From NCBI GenBank assembly GCA_034670405.1, contig JAXDDX010000181.1:620001-684000 (forward strand): 64,000 nt of DNA, read 5' to 3'. Shown piece after piece: positions 38,491-48,786 of this stretch. This DNA is from Hoplostethus atlanticus (lineage: Eukaryota > Chordata > Actinopteri > Trachichthyiformes > Trachichthyidae). The notes beneath the pieces are model-generated. The model saw nothing but the letters and a program-made list of their open reading frames with translations. It did no database searches and was not told where the DNA came from. The number at the start of each line of letters is the position of its first letter. Position 1 is the first letter of the stretch. The translations under genes and the position numbers were made by a program.

Positions 38491-39567
38491 TCACATGAAA
38501 AACTCTGGTGATGAAGGGTTGTCACTAGTAGAGCCAGCTTCGCGGAACCCGTTATTGGCCCCCGACCCCGTCAGTTTCTCACACTTGAGTTTGTAGGCGT
38601 CCCTCTCCCTCGCCAGCCGGCTGATCTCCGCCTTGAGCTGCTCCACCTGGTTGATGAGCTGGGTCTTCTCGTTCTCCAGCACGTGCTTCTGCTGCACCCG
38701 CTTGTACCGGCAGGACTGCGCGTAGCCCCGGTTCTTCAGGGTCCTCCTCTTCTGCTTGAGGCGGATGACCTCGTCCTTGGTGAAGCCCCGTAGGTGTCTG
38801 TTGAGCTCCCTCACCGACATTGACACCAGCTGGTCGTCGGAGAAGCGGTCCTCCACGTTGAGCCCTCCCCCGGAGCTGTGGTGGCCCCCTGACTGGCTCA
38901 GGTGGCCGTGCGGGTGGTGGTGGTGATGGTGGCGGTGGTGATGAAGGGGTTGGTGGGACTCCGGGGACACCGGGGACGGGCTGTCGGGGTCCTGGCTGTG
39001 GTGGTGGTGGTGTTGGCTGTGTGGATGGCTGTGTCCCCCTGGGTGTCCGGACATGTCGTCAGGGTGGTGTGGGATGCCCCCCGCATATTGGTGGTGGTGC
39101 TGCTGACCATGGCCGTGGTGGCTGTGGTGCTGGTGCGGGCCCCTGTAGCCCTCGAAGGCGCCTTGCTGCTGCAGCTGCTGTTGGACATGCGGAGGCGGGG
39201 GGTGGCCGTGAGCCGTGGCTCCGATCAGGGCCTCCACTGCGTCCTCTGGGGTCAGGCTCAGGGTCTGCGGGTCTAATTGCTGGTGGTACCCGCTGTTCGG
39301 CATCCAGTACAGCTCCTCTAGGTGGTTTTTCTGCTCTGTGGGGCTGAAGCTGGGTGAGGAGGGCACCGAGCTGCATGGTGTACTGATGGGGGTGGAGGAC
39401 ACCGAGCCTTGGGGTTGGAGACGGTTACACTGGCGCACCCCGGAGCGCTCCAGCCCGGCCAGGCCTTCCTTCTTCACGTCAAACTTCATCAGGTCAAAAT
39501 CGTTGACATATTCCAGAGCCAGAGGGCTGCTGGGGAGCTCCGGGCCCATACTCATCTCTGCACTCAT
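38491..39567 (-). CDS. mafb: Large MAF bZIP transcription factor, MAFB orthologue
   Basis: Intronless 358-residue protein, a length typical of MAFB. In order: an N-terminal acidic Ser/Thr/Pro-rich activation domain (about 1-120) with the conserved [16 protein letters not shown] block (19-34), which contains a VKKE SUMO-type site at K32. A GSK3-type phospho-ladder at S55, T59, T63, S67 and S71 has every residue spaced by four. The conserved LEELYWM (83-89) and [12 protein letters not shown] (105-116) boxes follow. A His-rich linker (145-230) has H5 and H6 runs. Then come the extended homology region (about 238-262), the basic region (273-290; N279, Maf-type Y282, C286, R287) and a zipper with heptads L297, L304, L311, L318, Y325, L332. 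[20 protein letters not shown] and LENEKTQL match MAFB rather than MAFA or c-MAF. MAFB binds MARE DNA as a dimer in the nucleus and is known in hindbrain segmentation, macrophages and podocytes. The start is chosen at 39,567 because [11 protein letters not shown] aligns with the family N-terminus and has A at -3. mafba versus mafbb is unresolved. Confidence 0.96.
   Translation of the reverse strand: MSAEMSMGPELPSSPLALEYVNDFDLMKFDVKKEGLAGLERSGVRQCNRLQPQGSVSSTPISTPCSSVPSSPSFSPTEQKNHLEELYWMPNSGYHQQLDPQTLSLTPEDAVEALIGATAHGHPPPPHVQQQLQQQGAFEGYRGPHQHHSHHGHGQQHHHQYAGGIPHHPDDMSGHPGGHSHPHSQHHHHHSQDPDSPSPVSPESHQPLHHHRHHHHHHPHGHLSQSGGHHSSGGGLNVEDRFSDDQLVSMSVRELNRHLRGFTKDEVIRLKQKRRTLKNRGYAQSCRYKRVQQKHVLENEKTQLINQVEQLKAEISRLARERDAYKLKCEKLTGSGANNGFREAGSTSDNPSSPEFFM
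38560..39560. other. CpG-rich gene body over mafb CDS
   Basis: The coding sequence is GC- and CpG-rich between flanks that are strongly AT-rich (36-38.4 kb and 39.7-40.0 kb). The histidine-coding part reads as imperfect GTG/GGT trinucleotide repeats on the plus strand (38,905-39,020 and 39,085-39,140). This composition generates several long antisense open frames that are not genes. Confidence 0.6.
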
Positions 39568-40170
39568 GTTGCTGTCGCGACTCTTTTGCAGATATGCAAA
39601 GGTACTTGCCAGCGTCGCAGAAACTGACTTATTAATCAGCGTCTCTTCTGTCCCTTCTTGTCTCATGCAATAGTTATTTGGACTCCTCCGCCGCTGTGCA
39701 CTTGGTTGCTGTAGCATGCAACGCCGTGTGATGAAAAAAGGAAAACGAAGGAAAGTAGTGGGGAAAAACTTTCAGACTAATGCTCTGCAAACGACATCGG
39801 AATTTGCGTCATTTAGCCTACTTCTGCTGGGCTAGTCTGGCACAGAGACCAGGACAGGAGGTAGAAAGCAATGCGTCTCAGTGCAAAAGTAAAACCTCAG
39901 TCCCTTCAGTAGAAGTGTATTCACAAAGAATCAGCATAAATAATAATAAAAAGCAATACCGCGTATATACGCTGAGACGGGCACCAGTCCTCGTTGCAAC
40001 TTCTGTGATGTAAGTCCCTTTTTTTCCTCCAGGAAACAATACAGAAGCAAATAAGCAGAGTAAATAGGGCGTCTGATTTTCGCTGAGAAGCAGCTTTTCC
40101 AGCTCTGCACCGCAGAGATTTAGGCTCGCCTCTCTGGCTCTCACTCACTCCCCGGTATCCAGCAGACTGC
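39568..40170 (-). other. mafb: mafb 5' UTR (inferred)
   Basis: This is the stretch between the inferred start site near 40,165-40,172 and the chosen ATG. The mafb frame stays open upstream of the ATG for 68 codons, back to an in-frame TGA at 39,772-39,774. It contains in-frame ATGs at 39,717 and 39,666, both with T at -3 (weak context). The 5' end is inferred only from the TATA-like element; no transcript evidence is available here. Confidence 0.55.
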
Positions 40171-40186
40171 GCTTGGAGCCAGCAAG

Positions 40187-40202
40187 GGCTTTATCCTTAT
40201 AG
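40187..40202 (-). promoter_or_regulatory. mafb: TATA-like element of mafb promoter
   Basis: Read on the minus strand the sequence is CTATAAGGATAAAGCC. It lies about 620 bases upstream of the ATG, between a GC-richer flank and the transcribed region. A start about 25-30 bases downstream would fall near 40,165-40,172. A TATA-type core promoter is plausible for a developmental single-exon factor. This is a motif call only. Confidence 0.5.
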
Positions 40203-40209
40203 TGCACCG

Positions 40210-40216
40210 TGACGTC
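40210..40216 (-). promoter_or_regulatory. CRE-like TGACGTC site
   Basis: TGACGTC on the plus strand (GACGTCA on the minus strand) sits 8 bases upstream of the TATA-like element, in the position of a proximal CREB/ATF or bZIP site. It is a 7-of-8 match to the palindromic CRE. Confidence 0.4.
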
Positions 40217-40250
40217 GAGCTGAAAGGCTGGATCCAGTGCGCTCTGCTCT

Positions 40251-40255
40251 CCAAT
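40251..40255 (+). promoter_or_regulatory. Inverted CCAAT box of mafb promoter
   Basis: CCAAT on the plus strand reads ATTGG towards mafb. It lies about 50 bases upstream of the TATA-like element and about 80 bases upstream of the inferred start, the usual place for an NF-Y site. Confidence 0.4.
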
Positions 40256-40263
40256 GGGAACGG

Positions 40264-40271
40264 GACTCAGC
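40264..40271 (+). promoter_or_regulatory. MARE-type half-site GACTCAGC near mafb promoter
   Basis: GACTCAGC matches the right half of a MAF recognition element (consensus TGCTGACTCAGCA) except for the outer bases. It is about 95 bases upstream of the inferred start. A palindromic GTCAGCTGAC at 40,346-40,355 carries two overlapping divergent GCTGAC half-sites. Autoregulation by MAFB is possible but is inference. Confidence 0.25.
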
Positions 40272-40277
40272 GCTGAA

Positions 40278-40290
40278 ATAGAGGAAGTGA
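40278..40290 (+). promoter_or_regulatory. PU.1/ETS-like site upstream of mafb
   Basis: The sequence ATAGAGGAAGTGA carries the GAGGAAGT core preferred by PU.1 (SPI1) with an A-rich 5' flank. It lies about 110 bases upstream of the inferred start. MAFB is a monocyte/macrophage factor in vertebrates, so myeloid input would make sense. The site sits at the start of a longer GGA-rich run (40,281-40,319), which raises the chance of a fortuitous match. Confidence 0.3.
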
Positions 40291-40673
40291 AGGAGGAAAA
40301 GGAGAGGAGAGGAGGGGGGCACAACAGTCTTGACAGCTACAGACAGTCAGCTGACCGACTCCCTTAAAAGCAGAAGGTGGGAGGAAAAAGGGGGGAGAGA
40401 GAAAGAAATGCCTTCACTTCAGGGGCACTATCGCTCTGTCTTTTGCAGCTCCCGTTTTACGCACAGTTCTTTCTCTGTTTCATGACAAATGCAGATTTAA
40501 ACGGGAGTAATAGGAATGGTAGAGGACATAGTTTCCTTTAGATAAGGCCAAAGGAAACTTGATAATAACACGTTTAAAGCAGTCCTCTCTGCAAAAACAC
40601 CCAATTTAAACAAGTAAACCTCACATTCAGTCTTGGCATCTTAATTCTATTAGAACAAGTGGAAAATCCTGCT

Positions 40674-40696
40674 GTGTGTGTGTGTGTGTGTGTGTA
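40674..40696 (+). repeat. (TG)n microsatellite, only one in the mafb island
   Basis: About 23 bases. It is the only CA/TG tract between 35.6 and 47.8 kb. Confidence 0.95.
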
Positions 40697-42644
40697 GTGA
40701 GATGATTCCATTTGTTCCCAGTGCAGTTTTAATTGTTTCATTTTTTTTAATGTCAATATCTTGAAACGTAGAAATGTAGAATAAGGCACACCAGTCCACT
40801 AATATGAAAACGTTACTTGATTCATAAAAAACTTTGGAAACAAGTTGATTGCATTGGAAACAAATGGACCTTTCTCACACCATTGTCAGATTTTTCTTCA
40901 CTTGTTTTAAGAAAAATACAATTTCAAGACTCACTACGTCTACTACATTAAATGACTGTTTTTAAGATTGATATTTCTCGCAGTGTTCTCGCTTTATTTC
41001 AAACTGGTGTGCACTTATGACATGTATAACCAACACAAAACCTAATATATGACAAAGTACCGAATCACAACTATGAGCAATAGCCTACACAGTGTATGCA
41101 CAATCATTACAAGCAGCATGGGCCCATTCACCAGAGGCAAAAACACAAGCATATATTTGTTGACAAGAAGGTGATACTGTAACAGAGTCAGAGCTCGTCA
41201 CCACTGGGATGCTAACAGTGTTGAACAGTTTAATCTTGACCTTTCTCACCAACAAGGAGGCACAGCTTCATTGTGATTTAATCAAACCGCCCACTGTTCA
41301 TGTATGCGCTGAAGAGTCAGAGAAATACTTGGCTGCCAACCACTGTTGTGATATCTAGACCACATCTTGACTCCTCCAATAGCACTTCACGAAAAACCAC
41401 TATATTAAAATTCCTACAGGGCCTCACAGTGTGTCTGCGGTACTCAATAGTGAATATATAGTGACCATATCGTATTTTATGGTATTTTTTAATCCCCTAT
41501 GGTAGCACTATAATATTCCTATAATATCAGGGACTTAGTTTTGCATTGTATTCTACAAAACAAATGTTATAGGATTGCTATAGTTGTTTTTCATGTAGAA
41601 AAATGTGCCATAGTCGCAGGGACTCTGGTCAGAGCCTCTTACCAGTAAGTTACTCCCACAGCCCCAGTGCTCACAGACATCAGGCGCTCTTGGCCCGGAC
41701 AGTTAGTTTTACACTGGGCAGCATCACAACAGGGATTCATTAGAAAACAGGCTCAAGGCTGCCCCTACGTGGACAAGCACGTGAACGAGTGAAGCTGCTG
41801 AGATGCTGCTTGGATGTCCTTTTATTTGGCACTTTGATTTCATCACCACTTTAATTGCTGTTTTCAATGATCAGATTCTGCAACTATGACTGATAATAGA
41901 TGATCTCCGCCGTCTGGGTCTCATAAATAGTCTAGCACATGTGTAAACATCTCACTGACATATAGTCTAACAGGTAGTTTGGTCAGAATAGAATGAGTGC
42001 GTGTGTCATTGATTTTATATTTATTTTAAGCGTTCGCCAAAAAGTAGTCAGTGTCAAATGTCCCGCTTCCCTGCAAAAGGAAACCGCTTGTAAATGAGTC
42101 AATTTGAGGGATCGATTGGATTATCATTTCGTTTCCACCTCATATCCACGGTTGAGTACAGGCGCGACCAGGGCGTATTGATCAGCCTGGGTGTTGAGAG
42201 AGGAGGCTGCCAAAGATGAGATCCGATAATGAAGGTCTTGTTGTTTATTTAAATTCTTAATCAACTTGAGTTGAGTTATCAATAGACAGACCCATAAATC
42301 CTTAGCCTTCTTCACCAAGTCTCAATATCTTAATATGATTGATATTTTCTATGTATTCTGGAGTTATAATTCGCATAATGTAAGAATATTCTTGGAGTTA
42401 GATACTGAGATCCTAGATTTCTATATAACGTAGTGAAGGTAAAAATAAAGACACATTCTCAAATATTAACATTAGAATATATCTGTCGATTAAACATTTG
42501 AAGACAATATGACATATTCTGAGCCAATAGTTTTATGAAGCATTTGATGAGCGAGAGGAAGTTTTTAAAGATTCCTCCAAAAACTTGCCAAAAATATTAG
42601 AATACATTTCTATCACTTAACTATCATTTCCCGCGTTTAACTTG

Positions 42645-42669
42645 TATTATTATTATTATTATTATTATT
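42645..42669 (+). repeat. (ATT)8 microsatellite
   Basis: About 25 bases of perfect ATT in AT-rich sequence upstream of mafb. Confidence 0.95.
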
Positions 42670-43019
42670 GTTAGACATTAGCCCCCTTAGGACCTTTACA
42701 CATTAGTTTAGAACAAAAAACAACATCCTTAATAACACTAGACATTCTGTTCATGTAGGATAATTTACGTGCATTTAAAAACACTGAACCATGTGATTAT
42801 TCCTTGTAAGATATTTCGCCTTTTTCGAGAGGATGGTCACCCAGGCTTGAGTACAACCCGTTTAGACACTAATTTACTGTACAAATTTAGAGCATGCAGT
42901 AGATATTATCCTATACCGGTAAACAAATTAAAACCTCTTAATTCTATAACACTAAAACGGACGGAGAACATTTAAGGTATAATCGTTTATATTTTTATTT
43001 CCTGAACCTGTAGACGAGC

Positions 43020-43290
43020 TTTTCAGTTCTTCACTCCAACTTCAAAAGCGCCCTAAGCGAGCCGAGCCGAGCTGCTCTAAAACGTGTTTCCAGCGAGGCC
43101 GACCCGGCGGCAGCCCCATTAGGATGTAATGCTCTCTAATATAGCCTGAGTCCACCGTCTAATAGATCCAGGCAGGCCTGCCGACGGCTCTCCCCCTTCG
43201 GTAATAACGGGCTGTAATGGAGAGACAAGATGTAAAAAAGCGTCCATGTCAGCAGCATATCGGTGGTTAATGATCTATTAAGTGATCCGT
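43020..43290. promoter_or_regulatory. Candidate upstream enhancer block with TAAT and HNF1-like motifs
   Basis: Non-repetitive sequence about 3 kb upstream of the mafb start. It contains many TAAT cores (for example CTCTAATATAG, GTCTAATAGA, CTGTAATGG), a perfect 12-base palindrome GGCAGGCCTGCC at 43,171-43,182 (AP-2-like) and a split HNF1-like motif, GTTAAT and ATTAAG, at 43,266-43,282 with a spacer of 5 rather than 1. There is no open frame. Conservation cannot be tested here. Confidence 0.3.
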
Positions 43291-43404
43291 GTGCTTATGG
43301 ACAGCAAAAAAAGTGTCGATGCTTGCTTATTCGCCCCTAATGAGAGTCCCATCCTACGGATTTTAGGAATGAATAACAGAAATAAAATCACCTTTAAAAT
43401 GTTA

Positions 43405-43715
43405 CATTTAACAGTTGACGCATGGAGGCTGTAGTGGCTGCAGTGCTTCCCACAGCTCACATCTCACACCTGCAGCAGGCCCGGTGGCTTCACACAGGAG
43501 GCCTATGGTGTTGTCTGCAGGAAGAGACACGATTCCCTTCACAGATCTGGATTTATACTCTGCTCCATACCGACCTGAGGACCTATCCATGCATATACAC
43601 CTATATGCCAACGGTGTTTGGAGGCCGGGTTGCCTGGCCAAAAGAGCTTGGAGCTCGGTGAACTCCATCTGTTCGGGACTCTACAGTGAATTTAAGATTG
43701 TTCAGAGGTAAATAG
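43405..43715. other. Multi-frame open block, unrecognised
   Basis: A locally GC-rich, non-repetitive stretch is open in three frames (plus 43,415-43,711, plus 43,422-43,661, minus 43,408-43,668). It ends in a donor-like CAGAG/GTAAAT near 43,709. None of the translations has a domain I recognise. It could be a non-coding RNA exon or simply stop-poor sequence, about 3.3 kb upstream of mafb. Confidence 0.2.
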
Positions 43716-46254
43716 TTGATCTTATTTGGCCATCTTGGCCGTTTTGCATGCGTATAATGATTAACCTAAATGGTCCCCCGGACTGTTCATCGAAATGCTG
43801 CAGAAAAACCGAATGGACGTAGCTGTGTTTGCAGGCCTATGAGAGGAAGACAGAGGGATGCAGATGGACAGTCAGGCCTTTCGGAAGTGCTGCTTTGATG
43901 AGCTTCGACGCATAAGTCACGGAGGAAGACACGGGAGGCACTGAGACCGTGAAGCCCCGAGTCCAGCCTTCAAAAGTTTAACTCGTAGATCTTGATTGAT
44001 GGTCAATTACGGAATTAAAACTCATTTTATGTGGAGAACCAAAAAAAAGACAAACGCAATAGAAACACACATTGTATATTTGTACTTTTAAGCTTTTTAT
44101 CTCGCTAAGATCAGCTGTCATATAGTTTAGATTTTAGAGTAACTGATTTAATTGATTTAGATGGTCCAAAATGTAACGATTTGCAGGAAGCTGTCCGGTC
44201 GTTAATATGTCAATATTAAAAATGATTAGTTAGTTATTAATTAATTGACTGGTGTTCACTTTTATAGGCCTACAGATATTTCATATAACATATTTGAACT
44301 GATCGGTTGTGAAATGCTTTTCACCTCTCTATAATCCTTCATGCACACTCTCTATTTAATGAATTACTGGTAAGTGTGAAACAGGTGTTTACATGAACTG
44401 ACTAACTTGTGCATGCTGGCTGCTGCTTAAAAAATGCCACTGAGCAGATAACGAATGAGCAGAAAATGTATGCGATTTCTAAATTGTGACGGGCACTTCA
44501 ATTGAACTTATTTGTTTCGGGCTTGCCTAATTACATTTCTAATCTAACATCGTCAATTACAACGTGTACTCAGGCATTCTTGTTTACTCTAGAGTGATCG
44601 ATTATCTTTGTGAAAACATGTATTATTAAAACGTATTGTCCGTGTAAACAGGCAGAGCCTCTAAAAGAAACTAACATCCCCATCAGGGATAATTGACGGG
44701 GAAGTCTTTGAAGACAACAAGAGGTGAGATAAGTGCAAATACAGGCTATCTCATAAATATGAAAATGTCTATTGATTTAACAGTGAACATCAAATGTTTT
44801 TCCTTACAAACACTGACTGTAGCACGCCGCCTTCCTCAGCAGCATACTTTTTACCAACATAATTCATCAATATCACCGTCGCAGTTATCTCTGGCTGGAG
44901 ATGCTCTCACCGCGGTAGACGGCAGAGAAGGCAGTTGGGTTCGCAGGGAAAATTAGGGGCTTATTTCTTGTGACAGGGCGCCTCTGGTGGCGCATTTACT
45001 CATTGCTAATACTCTGATGTGCATCATCGGTGACACCTAGTTATGTAGTCTTTTTTAATATTTTTGGCACTAACTCCAAACAGACATCTCTAACTTCGGT
45101 TATTTAGCCTCAAAAAAGAGAGAGAGAGGATGAAATAATATGATAGCAAGGCCAAGGCATAATTGTAGGCCTTTTCTGAGATTAGATGTCTCTGATTGAC
45201 ATGTTGTAAATATAACAACAAATAAAAGTCAGTGTGCACTGTACTGGCTTAATCCCAGAAGCAAAAGAATAATAAATCTGCCTTTGTTGTGGCTATTTCA
45301 TTAATGTAAATTGCTATGCTATGTACAATTGTTTGGCTTCCTTCCAGTTGGCTCTTTGCTGAGGCGTATGCATATCATTGGGTTTTATCATGAACTAGGG
45401 CTGTATAACCACAGAATGTAGGCGACGCCACAAGAACCAAATATCAGAGTGCAGGCATAACATAATTACAGATAATACTCTCTGGTCGTAGCCACAGTTT
45501 AAATCTGCAGTTTGAAAGCCAATAACTAGCGCCTGTCATCCTAAAGAAGCATATAATTAGGCTTAATTCATAAGAAATATTGAATAGACCTTTCCAATAA
45601 TTTCAACCCGTGAGCAGCACCTTTTTCTTGTTGACAGAATTGATACATTTTTCCACCCATGCAACCTACATGTACTAATGCATGAGATGAGATCAGATGA
45701 GATGAGATCAGATGGTGGCCTTTTTTCTTCAATGGATCGTTTTGCTTTGTACAGAATCATCTCTGAAATACAATCTGGTATTAAAATGTCAACGTTGAGG
45801 AGCATCCTCTGTAGTTCATGGCCTTCTCTAATTGTGTGCACATGGCACTGAGAGACCATACCTCTGGCTTATATTAAATTTCCACCCCGTGTAATATTCT
45901 GGAAAATATTTATCGTGTATATACAGTGTGTTATTAAGATAAGAGTGAAGAAAGGGTTTTTTAATGGGCCTCAAATGGCTCTGTGTAATATCTGAGAGGG
46001 TTGTCAAGTATGTGATGCATAAAGGTTTATGATGTTAGAGTTGGTTCGATATACGTTCTCTATCTGTCAGTCAGTGAGCGCTGGAGAGGCAGCCTATACA
46101 AGCTGCCTGACCCACAGGTCAGATGTATGCCAGTATGTGAGCATGTGGGCATGATGGATCTGGAGGTGTGTGGGTGGTGCACTGGGCACTTTAGAGACGA
46201 GAGCCGACCAGGCAGTTTTCCTCAGACATTGTCTCTCTGTTCCCATTCTCTTAG

Positions 46255-46288
46255 AGTCCTCTCCTCTCCTCTCCTCTCCTCTCCTCTC
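46255..46288 (+). repeat. (TCCTC)n pentanucleotide
   Basis: About six copies within pyrimidine-rich sequence. Confidence 0.9.
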
Positions 46289-46654
46289 CCTACACTCTAC
46301 TTTTCTCCTGTCTTCAATCATTGTTGATTTCCTTCACTCCTTACCTTTCTCTGCTCCTACCCTTACTCCTCCTTCCTCTCCCTCTAAACCAAGAGAGTTA
46401 GCGATGGTCCTTATGCTCCTCCCCTGCTCCCTGTATGTTATAATCTCTGGACCTGTTGTCATTCATCATGGATCGAAGCAGGAGGCTTTTATCAAACATC
46501 TCTACTCTCTCACTCTCCCATCGACCATACCCTTTCTTCTTCCCATATAGTGCAGCTCCTCTCTCCCCCTCTTTCCACCCTCCCTCACTGAGTGACCTCC
46601 CTGCCTCTCGTCTCTCTCACCCCTCTCCTCTGGCCCTGGCCCTGGCCCTGCCCA

Positions 46655-46930
46655 CCCTGGGTCATTTATCATGGGCCAGGAGGGGAGCCCCCGGGCCTGC
46701 AGGCCCCTGTCAGCCCCTGCAATCGCCTCTTTGTGGCTCCCAGCAAACAAGTGTCGGATCAGCAAAAGTCTATTAAAGCCTGGTGGGCCTTTCTCAGCCA
46801 ATTGGGTTCGGGTCACTGAGCTGCTCTCCTTGCTGCTCCGAGAGCTCTTTGTGTCGCCGCCGTGCACTGACACAGATCCCCACAAGATTAATGATTTTTA
46901 GCAGCCATTTGGGTCTCATTCGCAGGCTCT
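46655..46930. promoter_or_regulatory. Candidate conserved non-coding block
   Basis: A non-repetitive, moderately GC-rich stretch follows pyrimidine-rich DNA. It contains TCATTTATCATGGGCC, TCTATTAAAGCC, CAGCCAATTGGG and AGATTAATGATTTTTAG (TAAT homeodomain-type cores and a CCAAT-like box). It lies about 6.5 kb upstream of mafb. Open frames here have no recognisable domain. It is called on composition and motif density only. Confidence 0.25.
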
Positions 46931-47518
46931 CTTTCTCTTTCTTTGCCCCTTTTCCTCCTTTCTTTACTCATTCTATCCCCCTTTTTCTTTAACCTATTTC
47001 TTCCACCACTGTTTCACTCACTCTATCTTATGATTTCTCGTAGTTTTTCTCTGTTTTACTCCTCCTCTCCTCCCTTTCTCTGTTACCCCACTCAATGTTC
47101 ACCATGTCTTTGCTTTGCATGGTCATTATCCATACAAATGTGATTGCCACTATTGGCAATCCCGTATTTTTCTCATAATTGGCCTCTTACGTCAGATTCT
47201 GTGACATAGAGGATAAAAAAATAGAGTTTATCTGGTCTTCAACAGATCAGTAAGAATTAGTTGTTGCTTGCAGAATGATGGGCCCTCGTCTGATAAACCT
47301 GGGGCATGTTAAGTGAGCAACATGGGCGTCTACATAAACATTACAACGCTGGCAGACTTCCCCCGAGCGGCCTCGAGAGACAAAGTGTAATTTGAAATCT
47401 CCTAGCCACTTCCAGGAGTTCCATGTTGCCATGTTCTCAGTGTTGTTTCCAGTAATTACTGCAGGTTAAGTGCACGTCCCGGAGCCCAGTGGCGGCAGCT
47501 GTATCCCTCACCTGGGAC

Positions 47519-47529
47519 ATGACTCAGCA
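47519..47529 (+). promoter_or_regulatory. NF-E2/MAF-type site ATGACTCAGCA
   Basis: ATGACTCAGCA is an exact match to the NF-E2-type MAF recognition site (TRE core plus complete right MARE half). It lies in non-repetitive DNA about 7.3 kb upstream of the mafb start. A ten-base match of this kind is expected about once in several windows this size, so function is uncertain. Confidence 0.35.
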
Positions 47530-47790
47530 GAGTTCAGGTCATCCGGCCATTTCTCCTGACCACTTGACCACACCCCGGCCTACTCTAAACCCACAGGACA
47601 GGAGCTCTTCACGACGGACGGTCAACCCGCCTGCTCTCACATCATCTCATGTTCAATTACATCACATAATATAATGGTAGCTCCCCCCTCAGTGACTGCG
47701 TTTTAAGGACAAACCTTTAGCAGTTTGAATTTTATAAATCTTCAAAAATGGATGCAAAAGTAAATATACCTAAAATGTAATATACAAAAA

Positions 47791-47791
47791 T

Positions 47792-47836
<45 letters not shown>
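47791..47836 (+). repeat. (CA)n microsatellite
   Basis: About 46 bases; it marks the upstream edge of the microsatellite-poor island. Confidence 0.96.
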
Positions 47837-47842
<6 letters not shown>

Positions 47843-48546
47843 CAATTTATAAACTGTAAACATTTTTTTTCCTTCAGTTGAACTTCAACCACAGTTTCTA
47901 AACTAGCTGATTTTTGTGTTTGCACAGTGAAGTATACTTTCCCACTGAAGAAGACTCATGTTTGAACACTTCAGGGAGCCCCGCCCCCTCCCGTCTGCCG
48001 ATTCTGTCTGGCATCGCAAGTGATCATTAAACAAGATATATCTGATGCCTTTCAACCTCTTCCCCCTCAGATACTGTAGATCCAGACGATTGGACCCTTC
48101 CACTGCCTCGGCTTGTGGTGTGCATTACAACTCAGATATGTAGATATTTCATAGTCAACCCTCTGTCATTAAAGTTATTGTTTCATGCTGACGGGATCTG
48201 TTTCATCTCTAGGATCTCTGGCTCCTTCTGCTGAAGCTTGTGGTGAGGTAGTGAGAGAAATGCAGGAAAGTGTGTGTACAGCATCTGTGTATAATGTGTC
48301 TGTATGTGAGTATACAGCAAGGATGCTTGTGTTTGTGTATGTGTGTGTGTGTGAAAGCATAGTATTCTGGCCCTGTGTCACTGATGGCGGAGGTAAGTGC
48401 TGTTTGAGGGTTGGTTGGCCAGTCAATGACTCCTCTCACCTACAACCCTCTCTGTGTGTCTACAGTATGTCTGTGTTAGGACTGGATGGATGAACCCAGC
48501 CTGCCGCCCTGTCCATCTACCTGCCCTGTTTCCTCCCTGATTAATC

Positions 48547-48553
<7 letters not shown>

Positions 48554-48585
<32 letters not shown>

Positions 48586-48743
48586 TATGTATGTGCGTCT
48601 GTGTCTAAATGGTTATAGATGGGCGACACCACCACACTGGCAGTCTGAATCATTACTCACACAGATAGGGAGAGACCCAGGGCCGAGGAACCCCTAACAT
48701 CCTCCTCCCTTCCTACATGCACCCGCGCACACACATGCACACA

Positions 48744-48783
<40 letters not shown>
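48554..48783 (+). repeat. (TG)n and (CA)n pair
   Basis: TG tract at 48,554-48,582 and CA tract at 48,745-48,783, in opposite sense. A further TG tract lies at 49,155-49,182. Confidence 0.93.

Positions 48784-48786
<3 letters not shown>

Larger units (their letters stand above)
40300..43019. other. Proximal upstream flank of mafb
   Basis: AT-rich, almost free of microsatellites and of recognisable transposons. No gene is seen. It may contain proximal regulatory sequence, but apart from the promoter motifs I can point to no specific element. Confidence 0.55.
43716..47518. other. Upstream flank of mafb, repeat-poor
   Basis: No gene is recognised. A 15-base tandem (ATGAGATGAGATCAG) occurs twice at 45,682-45,711. 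The stretches 43,750-45,550 and 45,880-46,060 are AT-rich and non-repetitive with many TAAT cores, and could include enhancers. Pyrimidine-rich sequence fills 46,240-46,650 and 46,920-47,100. Confidence 0.55.

Noticed and set aside
38902..39673. Long open frames antisense to and out of frame with mafb (up to 152 codons)
   Set aside because: They overlap the GC-rich, His-codon-repeated mafb CDS, have no domain and read as repetitive Val/Gly/Thr or Pro/Ala sequence; shadows of the real gene.
46502..46885. 127-codon minus-strand frame upstream of mafb
   Set aside because: No domain; it lies over a pyrimidine-rich stretch and a candidate non-coding block.
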